A DNA stretch of 5,215 nucleotides from Candidatus Sulfopaludibacter sp. SbA3 (GTDB taxonomy: Bacteria; Acidobacteriota; Terriglobia; 20CM-2-55-15). Below, piece after piece: positions 1 through 5,215 of the stretch. The notes beneath the pieces are model-generated. The model was not told where the DNA came from. It ran no database searches and worked only from the letters and a program-made list of their open reading frames with translations. The stretch covers positions 1 through 5,215 of the forward strand of contig CAMAWS010000274.1 of NCBI GenBank assembly GCA_945861845.1, read 5' to 3'. The stretch's first letter is position 1, and the number at the start of each line of letters is the position of its first letter. Position numbers and translations under genes: made by a program.

Positions 1-65
1 TTTAGCCCCGTGCCAGGATCAAACAGAAATGTTCTGGAACTTTGCACGGGGCTAAAGCCCCGCGC
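1..65. repeat. REP-like hairpin element, possible terminator of the Nramp gene
   Basis: Positions 1-13 (TTTAGCCCCGTGC) and 44-56 (GCACGGGGCTAAA) are perfect 13-bp inverted repeats around a 30-nt loop. The right arm can fold in another way: GGGGCT at 48-53 pairs with AGCCCC at 56-61, and further pairs are possible at 47/62, 45/64 and 44/65. The two folds exclude each other. The element lies about 30 bp past the stop of the minus-strand transporter gene, so its transcript would run into it. It could end that transcript, stabilise its 3' end, or be an extragenic palindrome of the kind scattered through many genomes. GGGGCTAAAGCCCC-type palindromes look to me like acidobacterial intergenic repeats, but that is memory, not a search. 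The element reaches the window edge and may continue. No RAYT transposase is present here. Confidence 0.6.
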
Positions 66-93
66 CCACAGAGGGAAGTCATAAATCCCGCAA

Positions 94-1374
94 CTAGCCA
101 ATCGCGTCCATAATCTCCATGACACCGACGGTTGCGAACAGGAGCAGCACGATCACGATCACGACATTCGTGCTCGTGCTGTTCCGGGGGATTGGACTCG
201 ACCAGGCCACACGATTGTTCAGGTAAAGAATGGTTCCCGCCAGAAACGGAACGAACAGGCTGCTCACGACCGTGTAGATCACAATCAGAAGCAGCGGCCG
301 GCCCATCAGGATGAAAGGAATCGGCACAAGCGACATATAGGTCAGCGCAATCCGGTATGGCGTGCTCGTAACCTTTGTCACTTCCTTTCGGACATTGGAA
401 GGAAAACGCCGGATGACTCCGTAGTAATCCGCAAATATGTACGGGATGCTCTGCCAAACGCCCAGCAGCGACGTAAACACGGCCGCCCAGAAACCGATGG
501 CATAAGAATAAAAACCGATCGGACCCAGCGTCTCCGAAAGCTTGCCGGCCATCCCGGTTACAGCTTCGGCATCGGTCACCGGCACGCCGGGCACATGAAA
601 TGCCTGGTTGGAGATGACCATTACCGCCGCTACGAACAGTCCCGTGAGAATGTAAGCGATACTGAGATCGATCCGGATATACCTGAGATAGGCTGGTCCG
701 GATATGTCTTGTTCACGCATCCAATAGTTATAGGACATCAGCGTGATTGTGCCGCCCAGGCCGCCCATGATCGAAAGCACATACACGCCGGACCCCGACG
801 GAATCGTCGGGATCATCAGGCCCTTCAGTGTTCCTATGGGATCCTGGAAAATAAACGCGGCGCACAGGATGATGCTTCCGAACATGATGAATGTGAGCGT
901 ATTCATGATCTTCTCGAACCCGGTGAAACCGCCCTTCCAGACAATCGCAAAACCAATAAGGGAATGAGCGATCGCCCCGGTCGTGCGATCGACGGCGCCG
1001 CCGGTAAGGGTTTCAATGCCGAGGCCGCAGGCGCTCGCGAGGGCCGCGCTTACCGTAACGCTCCAGAAACAGATAAAGATTCCAAAATAGATCTTCACCC
1101 ATGCGGGCATGTGATTGGCCCAGCCTTCAAGAATCGATTCGCCGGTCGCCAGCTGCCAGCGCCCGACTCCTTCTGCCAGCACGAATTTGAAGAATGCGCC
1201 GAATGCCACCGCCCACAGCAGGACCAGTCCGTAGTTGCCGCCGCTGACGGTTCCGGAAACGACGTCGCCCGCGCCGACCCCCGTTGCGGCAACGATCAAC
1301 CCCGGCCCGATCCGTTTCAGCCAACTGATTTTCTGGCCGTCGATAGCTTTTGGTTCGCTTGCTTGATTGGACAT
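94..1374 (-). CDS. Nramp-superfamily divalent cation transporter with non-canonical binding motifs
   Basis: This 426-residue inner-membrane protein has about eleven hydrophobic helices (roughly 22-45, 49-68, 95-121, 133-150, 155-177, 196-220, 236-256, 284-312, 338-358, 360-383, 402-424), the usual size of an SLC11/Nramp carrier. The opening helix, with RIGPGLIVAATGVGAGD at 21-37, aligns with Nramp helix 1, and GGTITLMSYNYW at 207-218 with helix 6. In classical Mn/Fe transporters such as MntH, helix 1 carries DPGN and helix 6 carries MPH. Here those positions read GAGD (34-37) and TLM (211-213). The family fold is clear, but the substrate cannot be taken as Mn or Fe; Mg, another cation or another solute is possible. 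The ATG at 1374 is chosen because it begins just before the conserved helix 1. The reading frame stays open upstream to 1905, but that part has no family resemblance and overlaps the divergent gene. No strong Shine-Dalgarno sequence precedes this ATG. Confidence 0.88.
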   Translation of the reverse strand: MSNQASEPKAIDGQKISWLKRIGPGLIVAATGVGAGDVVSGTVSGGNYGLVLLWAVAFGAFFKFVLAEGVGRWQLATGESILEGWANHMPAWVKIYFGIFICFWSVTVSAALASACGLGIETLTGGAVDRTTGAIAHSLIGFAIVWKGGFTGFEKIMNTLTFIMFGSIILCAAFIFQDPIGTLKGLMIPTIPSGSGVYVLSIMGGLGGTITLMSYNYWMREQDISGPAYLRYIRIDLSIAYILTGLFVAAVMVISNQAFHVPGVPVTDAEAVTGMAGKLSETLGPIGFYSYAIGFWAAVFTSLLGVWQSIPYIFADYYGVIRRFPSNVRKEVTKVTSTPYRIALTYMSLVPIPFILMGRPLLLIVIYTVVSSLFVPFLAGTILYLNNRVAWSSPIPRNSTSTNVVIVIVLLLFATVGVMEIMDAIG

Positions 1375-1476
1375 AATGTGCGCGCAAGCTATCAGAAACA
1401 CTTTCGAGCCAACAAGAGATACTTTTTCGCAGAATCCAGTCGTCGTTTCCGGAAGGTGGCGAATAGAATCGCGATT
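1375..1476. promoter_or_regulatory. Divergent promoter region between the transporter and the exported protein
   Basis: This gap of about 100 bp must hold the promoters of two genes that point away from each other. For the transporter (minus strand), TTGTTG at 1415-1410 followed 17 bp later by ATAGCT at 1392-1387 is a weak sigma70-like pair. For the plus-strand gene, GAAACA at 1395-1400 and GATACT at 1418-1423 with a 17-bp spacer is the best I see. Both match the consensus only partly. A perfect 10-bp palindrome, AATCGCGATT, sits at 1467-1476, directly against the ATG at 1477. It is short and may be chance. No riboswitch fold or known metal-regulator box is recognisable. Confidence 0.3.
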
Positions 1477-2343
1477 ATGGCTGGAGTCATTCAATTCCTT
1501 GGGGCCGCGGCGCTCGCGATCACGGCAATTACCGCTCTCGGCCAGACCGGGGAGCCCGCAAGACTGTGGGCGATTCAGCCTCCCGATGAAGTCGTCGAAT
1601 ACGACCTCACGACTTTCGCGATGATTCGCACCGTGAAGATCCCGCCTTTGGCCGTGGCCGAACCGCGAAGGCTGACGATCAATCACCGCGGCCAGATCCT
1701 GGCGCAGCTTGAAGACACGGTCTGGCTGTGGGACGCGGGCAAACCCGTCCGGACGTTCAGCGCGGGCGCAAGCCGCTCGGAAGTATTGGACGTCAGCGTC
1801 ACTGTCGCGGAAGTATCGCCCTCCTGGCTGTTGAGCGGCGACGGCACGAACCTGTTCGTGGCTCGAAACATCTTTCGCCGTGTTCTCAATGCCAGCGTGG
1901 ACCACTATGCGTTCACGCGATTCCAGGTTTTGCGCACAGACCTCTCAGGCAAGGAAATCGAAACGATCGTGGACGATGAGTTCCGGCAGTGCGAATGCGC
2001 CACAGGCGTCTGCTCGGACACCTGCCCCCAGGGCCTTGTCTCCGCGCCGGGCCGCGTGATCGACGATTCTTTCCTTGTCACCCATTGGATACCGGGACTG
2101 CGCGAACCCGAGTTCCAGGAATCCTCCCTGTTCCGGAAGACGGGTTCCATATGGTCAGACAGCCCCTTGCCGCAGCCCATCAGGTCGCTGGGCGACCTGG
2201 CTGCAGCGATAAGACCCGTGTCCACTCCCACTCTTCTCGTCGAAAACGGCCGCTTGACGATTGTCGAAGTGACGCCGAATCGCCGCCGTCAAACTCCCAT
2301 TCGTGTACGCAGTTCCGCCGACGCTTTCCTGGCCGGGCGCTAA
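1477..2343 (+). CDS. Probable exported protein of unknown function with a CxC-x4-C-x3-C cluster
   Basis: This 288-residue protein is not one I recognise. Residues 4-22 are a hydrophobic stretch followed by ALGQTGEP, which looks like a secretion signal with cleavage near residue 22. After it come segments such as LWAIQPPDEVVEYDLTTF (30-47) and TVWLWDAGKPVRTF (81-94), short beta-strand repeats reminiscent of YVTN/WD-type propeller blades, although a full propeller is not evident. Its only cysteines are C172, C174, C179 and C183, clustered in a loop; in an exported protein they would suit two disulfides or a metal site. The ATG at 1477 lacks a well-spaced ribosome site. A GTG at 1456 would add seven residues, including an arginine that would give the signal peptide a positive N-region, so the start is uncertain. 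The gene is divergent from the transporter and ends 48 bp before the ubiquitin-like gene, which seems to have its own promoter. Confidence 0.7.
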   Translation: MAGVIQFLGAAALAITAITALGQTGEPARLWAIQPPDEVVEYDLTTFAMIRTVKIPPLAVAEPRRLTINHRGQILAQLEDTVWLWDAGKPVRTFSAGASRSEVLDVSVTVAEVSPSWLLSGDGTNLFVARNIFRRVLNASVDHYAFTRFQVLRTDLSGKEIETIVDDEFRQCECATGVCSDTCPQGLVSAPGRVIDDSFLVTHWIPGLREPEFQESSLFRKTGSIWSDSPLPQPIRSLGDLAAAIRPVSTPTLLVENGRLTIVEVTPNRRRQTPIRVRSSADAFLAGR

Positions 2344-2350
2344 CGCCGGC
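2332..2350 (+). terminator. Hairpin over the stop codon, possible weak terminator
   Basis: GCCG (2332-2335) pairs with CGGC (2347-2350) and GCG (2337-2339) pairs with CGC (2344-2346). This leaves one bulged G and a four-base CTAA loop that contains most of the TAA stop. The stem is GC-rich, but only a short interrupted T run (2368-2371) follows, and it lies 18 bases downstream, so this is not a typical intrinsic terminator. It could partly insulate the exported-protein gene from the next promoter. Confidence 0.3.
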
Positions 2351-2351
2351 T

Positions 2352-2379
2352 GTGACAGCGCGAATCCTTTTGGTACACT
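2352..2379 (+). promoter_or_regulatory. Extended -10 promoter for the ubiquitin-like/propeller pair
   Basis: GTGACA at 2352-2357 (five of six bases of the -35 consensus) is followed after 16 bp by TACACT at 2374-2379. The -10 is preceded by TGG, the extended -10 signature. Transcription would start near 2386, only about six bases before the ATG at 2392. This fits the lack of any Shine-Dalgarno sequence there and suggests a nearly leaderless mRNA. It is read by eye from consensus only. Confidence 0.45.
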
Positions 2380-2391
2380 TCCACGCTTTAT

Positions 2392-2661
2392 ATGGCGACC
2401 GTTAGATTCACTCGAAACATTCAGCGCCACGTCGAGTGTCCTACCCGTGAGGTTACCGGATCGACTTTGCGCGCGGTGCTCGACCACTATTTCCAGGAGA
2501 ACGAAAAGGCACGAGGATACGTTCTCGACGAGCAGGGCCGGGTCCGGCAACATATGGTGGTATTCATCGACGGCGAGATGGTTCGCGACCGCGACGGCCT
2601 GAGCGACGCCGTAGAACCGCATTCGATGATCGACGTCATACAGGCCCTATCTGGAGGATGA
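2392..2661 (+). CDS. MoaD/ThiS-family ubiquitin-like protein ending in Gly-Gly
   Basis: This 89-residue protein has the features of a prokaryotic beta-grasp ubiquitin-like protein: an N-terminal strand (MATVRFTRNIQRHV), a helix with STLRAVLDHYFQE (24-36), the strand MVVFIDGEMVRD (55-66), then SMIDVIQALSGG at the C-terminus. The MoaD and ThiS families have this length, and the free Gly-Gly tail is the site adenylated by an E1-like enzyme, then used for sulfur transfer or, in some homologues, conjugation to proteins. No molybdopterin or thiamine gene, E1-like enzyme or JAMM protease is in the window, so a role in those pathways has no local support. The partner is the propeller gene six bases downstream. 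I recall MoaD-like genes beside BNR-repeat genes in many bacteria, with no assigned role. The start is the only ATG that gives a complete first strand; no ribosome site precedes it, consistent with a leaderless message. Family call secure, function open. Confidence 0.88.
   Translation: MATVRFTRNIQRHVECPTREVTGSTLRAVLDHYFQENEKARGYVLDEQGRVRQHMVVFIDGEMVRDRDGLSDAVEPHSMIDVIQALSGG
2653..2657 (+). promoter_or_regulatory. Ribosome binding site formed by the Gly-Gly codons
   Basis: GGAGG lies ten bases before the ATG at 2668 and is made of the two glycine codons GGA GGA that close the ubiquitin-like gene. It decides the start of the propeller gene. The nearer ATG at 2658, which overlaps the TGA stop, opens a 64-codon frame unrelated to any family and sits inside the ribosome site, so it is not used. 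Confidence 0.7.
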
Positions 2662-2667
2662 TTAACG

Positions 2668-3786
2668 ATGAGCGACCGGTGTTACGTGTCAACGAGGAAG
2701 GGACTGTTCACAGTGGACCGCGGTGCGTCGAAGTGGTCCATCAGCCGCGTTATGTTTGTGGGCGACAACGTTACGCTCACGATGCACGACCCCCGGAATG
2801 GGAATCTCCTGGCAGCGCTGAACCACGGCCACTTCGGTATCAAGGTACATAGATCCACCGATGGAGCGGAAACATGGCAGGAAATCGCCGTGCCGCAATA
2901 TCCGCCGCTGCCCGAGGGGTATACGCCAAAGCCACATCCTTTCACCGGCAAACCGCTGGACTGGGCGCTCAAACTAATCTGGGGGTTGACTCCCGGCGGT
3001 TCCGATCAACCGGGAGTGGTCTGGTGTGGAACAATGCCCGGAGGCTTGTTCAAGTCCGAAAACAACGGCGAGTCGTGGGAGTTGAACCGCCCGCTGTGGG
3101 ACGATCCGAAACGCGAAGACTGGGGACCGAACGGGGCCGAGTTTCCAGGAATCCACTCCATATGCGTTGATCCCCGCGACTCGCGGCACGTCAGTGTCGC
3201 CATTTCCACCGGCGGCGTCTGGATCACTCGCGACGGGGGAAAATCGTGGGGTCCCGGCGGAAGTGGAATGCGGGCCGACTACTTTCCGGAAGAACAAATG
3301 GGCGACAACAACGTCCAGGACGTGCACTGCCTCGCGCAGTGCGCCGCCAATCCCGAGGTCTTCTGGGTGCAGCATCACAACGGCATCTTCAGATCAACCG
3401 ACGGCGCCGCCTCGTGGACCGAGATCAAGGACGTGAAGCCGTCCGTCTTCGGATTTCCCGTCGCGATCCATCCCCGGAAACCGGACACTGCCTGGTTTGT
3501 TCCCTCCACCAAGGACGAGAAGCGCTGCCCAACCGATGGCCGGGTCGTGGTCAACCGAACCGAGGACGGAGGCAAGACTTTCGAGACGCTTCGGCGCGGG
3601 CTTCCGCAGGAATACGCTTACGATCTGGTTTATCGCCACGGACTCGACGTGGATGAGACCGGGAACCGGCTCGTTTTCGGATCGACGACTGGTTCGCTCT
3701 GGATCAGCGAAGACGGCGGAGACTCCTGGCAGACCATCTCCTCGAATCTGCCTCCGATCTACGCGGTCCGGTTTGCAAATTCCTGA
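2668..3786 (+). CDS. Cytoplasmic BNR/Asp-box beta-propeller protein, partner of the ubiquitin-like protein
   Basis: This 372-residue protein carries six Asp-box motifs (S/T-x-D/N-x-G-x-S/T-W/F): STDGAETW 63-70, SENNGESW 130-137, TRDGGKSW 187-194, STDGAASW 243-250, TEDGGKTF 298-305 and SEDGGDSW 347-354. Their spacing suggests a six-bladed propeller of the sialidase/Vps10 type. Such proteins are often labelled exo-alpha-sialidase or glycosyl hydrolase, but I cannot see the arginine triad or Tyr/Glu pair of true sialidases, so enzyme activity should not be assumed. There is no signal peptide or membrane segment: the protein begins MSDRCYVSTRKGLF. This is odd, because most Asp-box proteins are exported. 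Conserved-looking loop residues include NHGHFG (52-57), CGTMPGG (120-126) and QHHNG (235-239). Translation is coupled to the upstream gene and the frames match, with TGA TTA ACG between them. A substrate or client-binding platform for the ubiquitin-like protein is one inference. Confidence 0.85.
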   Translation: MSDRCYVSTRKGLFTVDRGASKWSISRVMFVGDNVTLTMHDPRNGNLLAALNHGHFGIKVHRSTDGAETWQEIAVPQYPPLPEGYTPKPHPFTGKPLDWALKLIWGLTPGGSDQPGVVWCGTMPGGLFKSENNGESWELNRPLWDDPKREDWGPNGAEFPGIHSICVDPRDSRHVSVAISTGGVWITRDGGKSWGPGGSGMRADYFPEEQMGDNNVQDVHCLAQCAANPEVFWVQHHNGIFRSTDGAASWTEIKDVKPSVFGFPVAIHPRKPDTAWFVPSTKDEKRCPTDGRVVVNRTEDGGKTFETLRRGLPQEYAYDLVYRHGLDVDETGNRLVFGSTTGSLWISEDGGDSWQTISSNLPPIYAVRFANS

Positions 3787-3802
3787 TCGGGATTCGCGAG
3801 AC

Positions 3803-4615
3803 TCAAATCCTGGAAAGCCGATAGAGTCCCGGCGCAATCATTACGGCGTGACCGTCTTTTACCAGCGCGCGATTGCCTAATCCGGCATCCGGCCGCGAGA
3901 GTCCCGTTACGCGGGCCAGTTCACCCGGAACGGTCAATCCGGCGCCGTTCAAAAAGCATCGGGCAACCTCACAAAGCGCAACCTGGCGGCTGACCTTTCG
4001 CGCCAGGGACAATTGCTCCGCAAAACGCTCCTCGGCCAACCCCCAGAGATAAGTGAACCTGGGTTCGTAGAGCACTTCACTGGGCACGACAATCATCGCG
4101 GCCTGAAGTTCGTCGATGGCGCGTGTAAACGCGGCGCGATCCGCGACGCCGGATTCATTGCGTAACTCCCCAGTGGCCATCTCCCATTCCTTGCGCAACA
4201 CGCGCAGCACCGCCAGGGCCGGCTTGCTTAACCGCTTCTTCTCTTCACGGCGCGGCACGCCCATGAGCGCCTTGAAGTATGGAATCATCCGGGGAGCGAT
4301 GAAGGTCGCCTTCCCGCGGCGCAGCTTTCCGTAGTAGACGCGGCCCCGGCGAAGGATTTCATCCTTCAGCAGCCAGGTGTGCGAGCTCTCCGGATCCTTC
4401 TGCATGTTGCGGGGCATGATCGCATCGCGCCTGCCGCAGACCGCGACGTACAGCGATGGCCCGGGCTGGCGCGAATCCGTCAAGCAGGCTGCGAATCCCA
4501 CGTGCTCGATAAAACGTTCCGCCTGTACGGCGGTTTCGATACGTCCACCGCCTTCGCGTTGCCAGTGCAGGTCGCGGTATTCGTCGATCTCGTCGGGAAG
4601 AGTGTGGCGAAGCAT
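3803..4615 (-). CDS. AlkZ-related winged-helix protein
   Basis: This 270-residue protein resembles proteins annotated as AlkZ-related, a distant branch of the HTH_42/AlkZ DNA glycosylase group. The best landmarks are [19 protein letters not shown] (80-98) and [18 protein letters not shown] (100-117), followed by a winged-helix-like segment (about 134-180) and a second near the C-terminus (about 210-265). True AlkZ enzymes excise alkylated or crosslinked bases through a glutamine-containing QxQ/QxD motif; I see no such motif here, so catalysis is doubtful and a DNA-binding role is equally likely. The ATG at 4615 leaves 19 bases after the GNAT stop. GTG at 4648, with AAAAGG about six bases before it, would overlap the GNAT gene and add eleven residues, so it remains an alternative. 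The gene reads in the same direction as the GNAT and probably shares its mRNA. It converges on the propeller gene with a 16-bp gap. Family assignment rests on remembered sequence likeness. Confidence 0.62.
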   Translation of the reverse strand: MLRHTLPDEIDEYRDLHWQREGGGRIETAVQAERFIEHVGFAACLTDSRQPGPSLYVAVCGRRDAIMPRNMQKDPESSHTWLLKDEILRRGRVYYGKLRRGKATFIAPRMIPYFKALMGVPRREEKKRLSKPALAVLRVLRKEWEMATGELRNESGVADRAAFTRAIDELQAAMIVVPSEVLYEPRFTYLWGLAEERFAEQLSLARKVSRQVALCEVARCFLNGAGLTVPGELARVTGLSRPDAGLGNRALVKDGHAVMIAPGLYRLSRI

Positions 4616-4634
4616 ACGACCAGGGATGATCCCC

Positions 4635-5150
4635 CTATTTATCTCCACCAAGCGCCTTTTCAGCGTCGGCTATCGTAATCATCAATGTCATGGGATCGAC
4701 GGGGGACGGGGAAAAGCCGCAGCGCTCGTAAAACTTCTTTGCGTCTTCCGAAAACGCATGCACCAGGATTGCGCGAATTCCGGCGATATCGGCCGCCTGG
4801 AGTGTACGAAGGATGGCGTCGCGCACCAGACTTGCCCCGAGGCGGCGGCCCTGAAAGGTTCGATCAATCGCGAGGCGCCCCAAGACCATCACAGGAATCG
4901 GTTCCGGCATGTTGCGCCGGACCTTACCGGTTACTTCCATGTGGGCGATGGCGCCGTTAGCAAGGGCATAGTAACCAACAACGCGCCCCCCCGACGAAAC
5001 AACGTACGTGCGGGATGCGCCGCTTTCCTCGTTGGTGAAGGCACGGCGCTTGAGCCAGTTGTCAAGCTGTGAAACGCCGGAATCAAAGGCCGAAATGTCG
5101 TGTTCCGGTGTTAGCCTTTCTGGCGCGGTTATATCGGGGGGCTCTGTCAT
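4635..5150 (-). CDS. TacT-like GNAT acetyltransferase, probable toxin of a DUF1778-GNAT pair
   Basis: This 171-residue protein fits the GNAT toxins (TacT, AtaT and relatives) that stop translation by acetylating the amino acid on charged tRNA. It shows the group's N-terminal hallmark [20 protein letters not shown] (13-32), the central strand [17 protein letters not shown] (89-105) with the acetyl-CoA pyrophosphate loop, the [17 protein letters not shown] block (130-146) with Tyr141 in the place of the catalytic tyrosine, and the ending [12 protein letters not shown] (149-160). In the acetyl-CoA loop QGRRLG the first glycine of the more usual QGxGxG is Arg103; whether this weakens binding cannot be told by eye. 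The ATG at 5150 matches the usual short lead before the LTPEHD block; an in-frame ATG at 5183 would add eleven residues that look like repeat sequence. A DUF1778 antitoxin is normally encoded immediately upstream and would lie past the right edge. The AlkZ-related gene follows 19 bases downstream. Confidence 0.85.
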   Translation of the reverse strand: MTEPPDITAPERLTPEHDISAFDSGVSQLDNWLKRRAFTNEESGASRTYVVSSGGRVVGYYALANGAIAHMEVTGKVRRNMPEPIPVMVLGRLAIDRTFQGRRLGASLVRDAILRTLQAADIAGIRAILVHAFSEDAKKFYERCGFSPSPVDPMTLMITIADAEKALGGDK

Positions 5151-5215
5151 TAACTTGATGGCTGCGCCCTGTCGGGCTTGCATTCGCAGCCGCTCATTTC
5201 CTTGATGGCTGCGCC
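5150..5215 (-). CDS. Possible C-terminal end of an upstream gene (antitoxin position), partial
   Basis: A frame open from the right edge ends in TAA at 5152-5150, sharing one base with the GNAT ATG (TAATG), as in translationally coupled toxin-antitoxin genes. Its 21 visible residues read GAAIKEMSGCECKPDRAQPS plus a final serine. They do not resemble the DUF1778 C-termini I know, so the assignment rests on position only. The frame also contains an ATG at 5197 preceded by AAGGAA, which would give a 15-codon leader peptide. The sequence is partly made of a repeat, so a duplication may have altered the end of the antitoxin. Confidence 0.3.
   Translation of the reverse strand, partial: GAAIKEMSGCECKPDRAQPSS
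5154..5215. repeat. 15-bp direct repeat with three alternating GGCTGCG half-sites
   Basis: CTTGATGGCTGCGCC occurs perfectly at 5154-5168 and again at 5201-5215, 47 bp apart. Read on the minus strand, both copies are followed by two differing bases and then AATGA, so the similarity covers 20 of 22 positions, and each copy ends in an ATG (5150 and 5197). Inside the unit GGCTGCG appears at 5160-5166 and 5207-5213, and inverted as CGCAGCC at 5185-5191, giving a direct-inverted-direct array. It overlaps the start of the GNAT gene. It may be a local duplication, an operator, or alternating hairpins that hide the start codon. Confidence 0.7.

Noticed and set aside
595..1476. Long open plus-strand frame running into the exported-protein gene
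   Set aside because: It is antisense to the transporter, has a charged low-complexity composition, and the signal-like segment begins only at 1477.
1375..1905. Upstream extension of the transporter reading frame by 177 codons on the minus strand
   Set aside because: It lies antisense to the exported-protein gene, has no Nramp-like sequence, and the ATG at 1374 gives a normal family start.
2155..2622. 155-codon open frame on the minus strand opposite the ubiquitin-like gene
   Set aside because: Its translation shows no motif, and it covers two better supported genes on the other strand.
2658..2852. Small frame starting at the ATG that overlaps the TGA of the ubiquitin-like gene
   Set aside because: It is out of frame with the propeller, its start sits within the ribosome site, and it has no recognisable sequence.
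2668..3786. Secreted exo-alpha-sialidase function for the propeller
   Set aside because: The Asp boxes define the fold only; no signal peptide and no catalytic set could be identified.
3787..3810. Possible bidirectional terminator in the convergent gap
   Set aside because: Only a five-base GGATT/AATCC stem with an eleven-base loop and no T tract.
4616..4651. TTG start for the AlkZ-related gene at 4651
   Set aside because: The extra twelve residues ([12 protein letters not shown]) look unlike the family start, and the ATG at 4615 lies closer to the conserved region; GTG 4648 is kept only as an alternative.
4377..5072. 231-codon open frame on the plus strand
   Set aside because: It is antisense to the GNAT and AlkZ-related genes, both of which have clear family motifs; the translation resembles no protein.

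Overview
The window holds six complete protein-coding genes, a repeat-like hairpin at the left edge and the possible tail of a seventh gene at the right edge. It is GC-rich and compact. The mixture of genes, together with a GGGGCTAAAGCCCC-type palindrome of the sort I associate with Acidobacteriota genomes, suggests a soil acidobacterium or a close relative. That assignment is inference from general familiarity. No rRNA, tRNA, transposase, phage gene or CRISPR array is visible, and no stretch longer than 300 bases lacks a gene.

Layout: positions 1-65 carry a REP-like inverted repeat downstream of an Nramp-superfamily transporter gene on the minus strand (94-1374). In that transporter the canonical metal-binding motifs DPGN (helix 1) and MPH (helix 6) are both replaced. 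A divergent intergenic region of about 100 bp separates it from a plus-strand gene for a probably exported protein of unknown function with a four-cysteine cluster (1477-2343). Next comes a tight plus-strand pair: a MoaD/ThiS-type ubiquitin-like protein ending in Gly-Gly (2392-2661) and a six-Asp-box BNR/sialidase-fold beta-propeller without a signal peptide (2668-3786).

After a 16-bp convergent gap, the right-hand third is a minus-strand operon. It is read from the right edge as a possible partial upstream frame, then a TacT-like GNAT acetyltransferase (4635-5150), then an AlkZ-related winged-helix protein (3803-4615). The GNAT belongs to the group that normally pairs with a DUF1778 antitoxin, which should lie just outside the window.

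The most attractive candidate for an uncharacterised system is the ubiquitin-like protein plus propeller pair. The Gly-Gly codons of the first gene form the Shine-Dalgarno sequence of the second, and the two genes lie in the same frame with one TGA between them. The second point of interest is the toxin-like GNAT gene, whose start region contains a 15-bp direct repeat and three alternating GGCTGCG half-sites.
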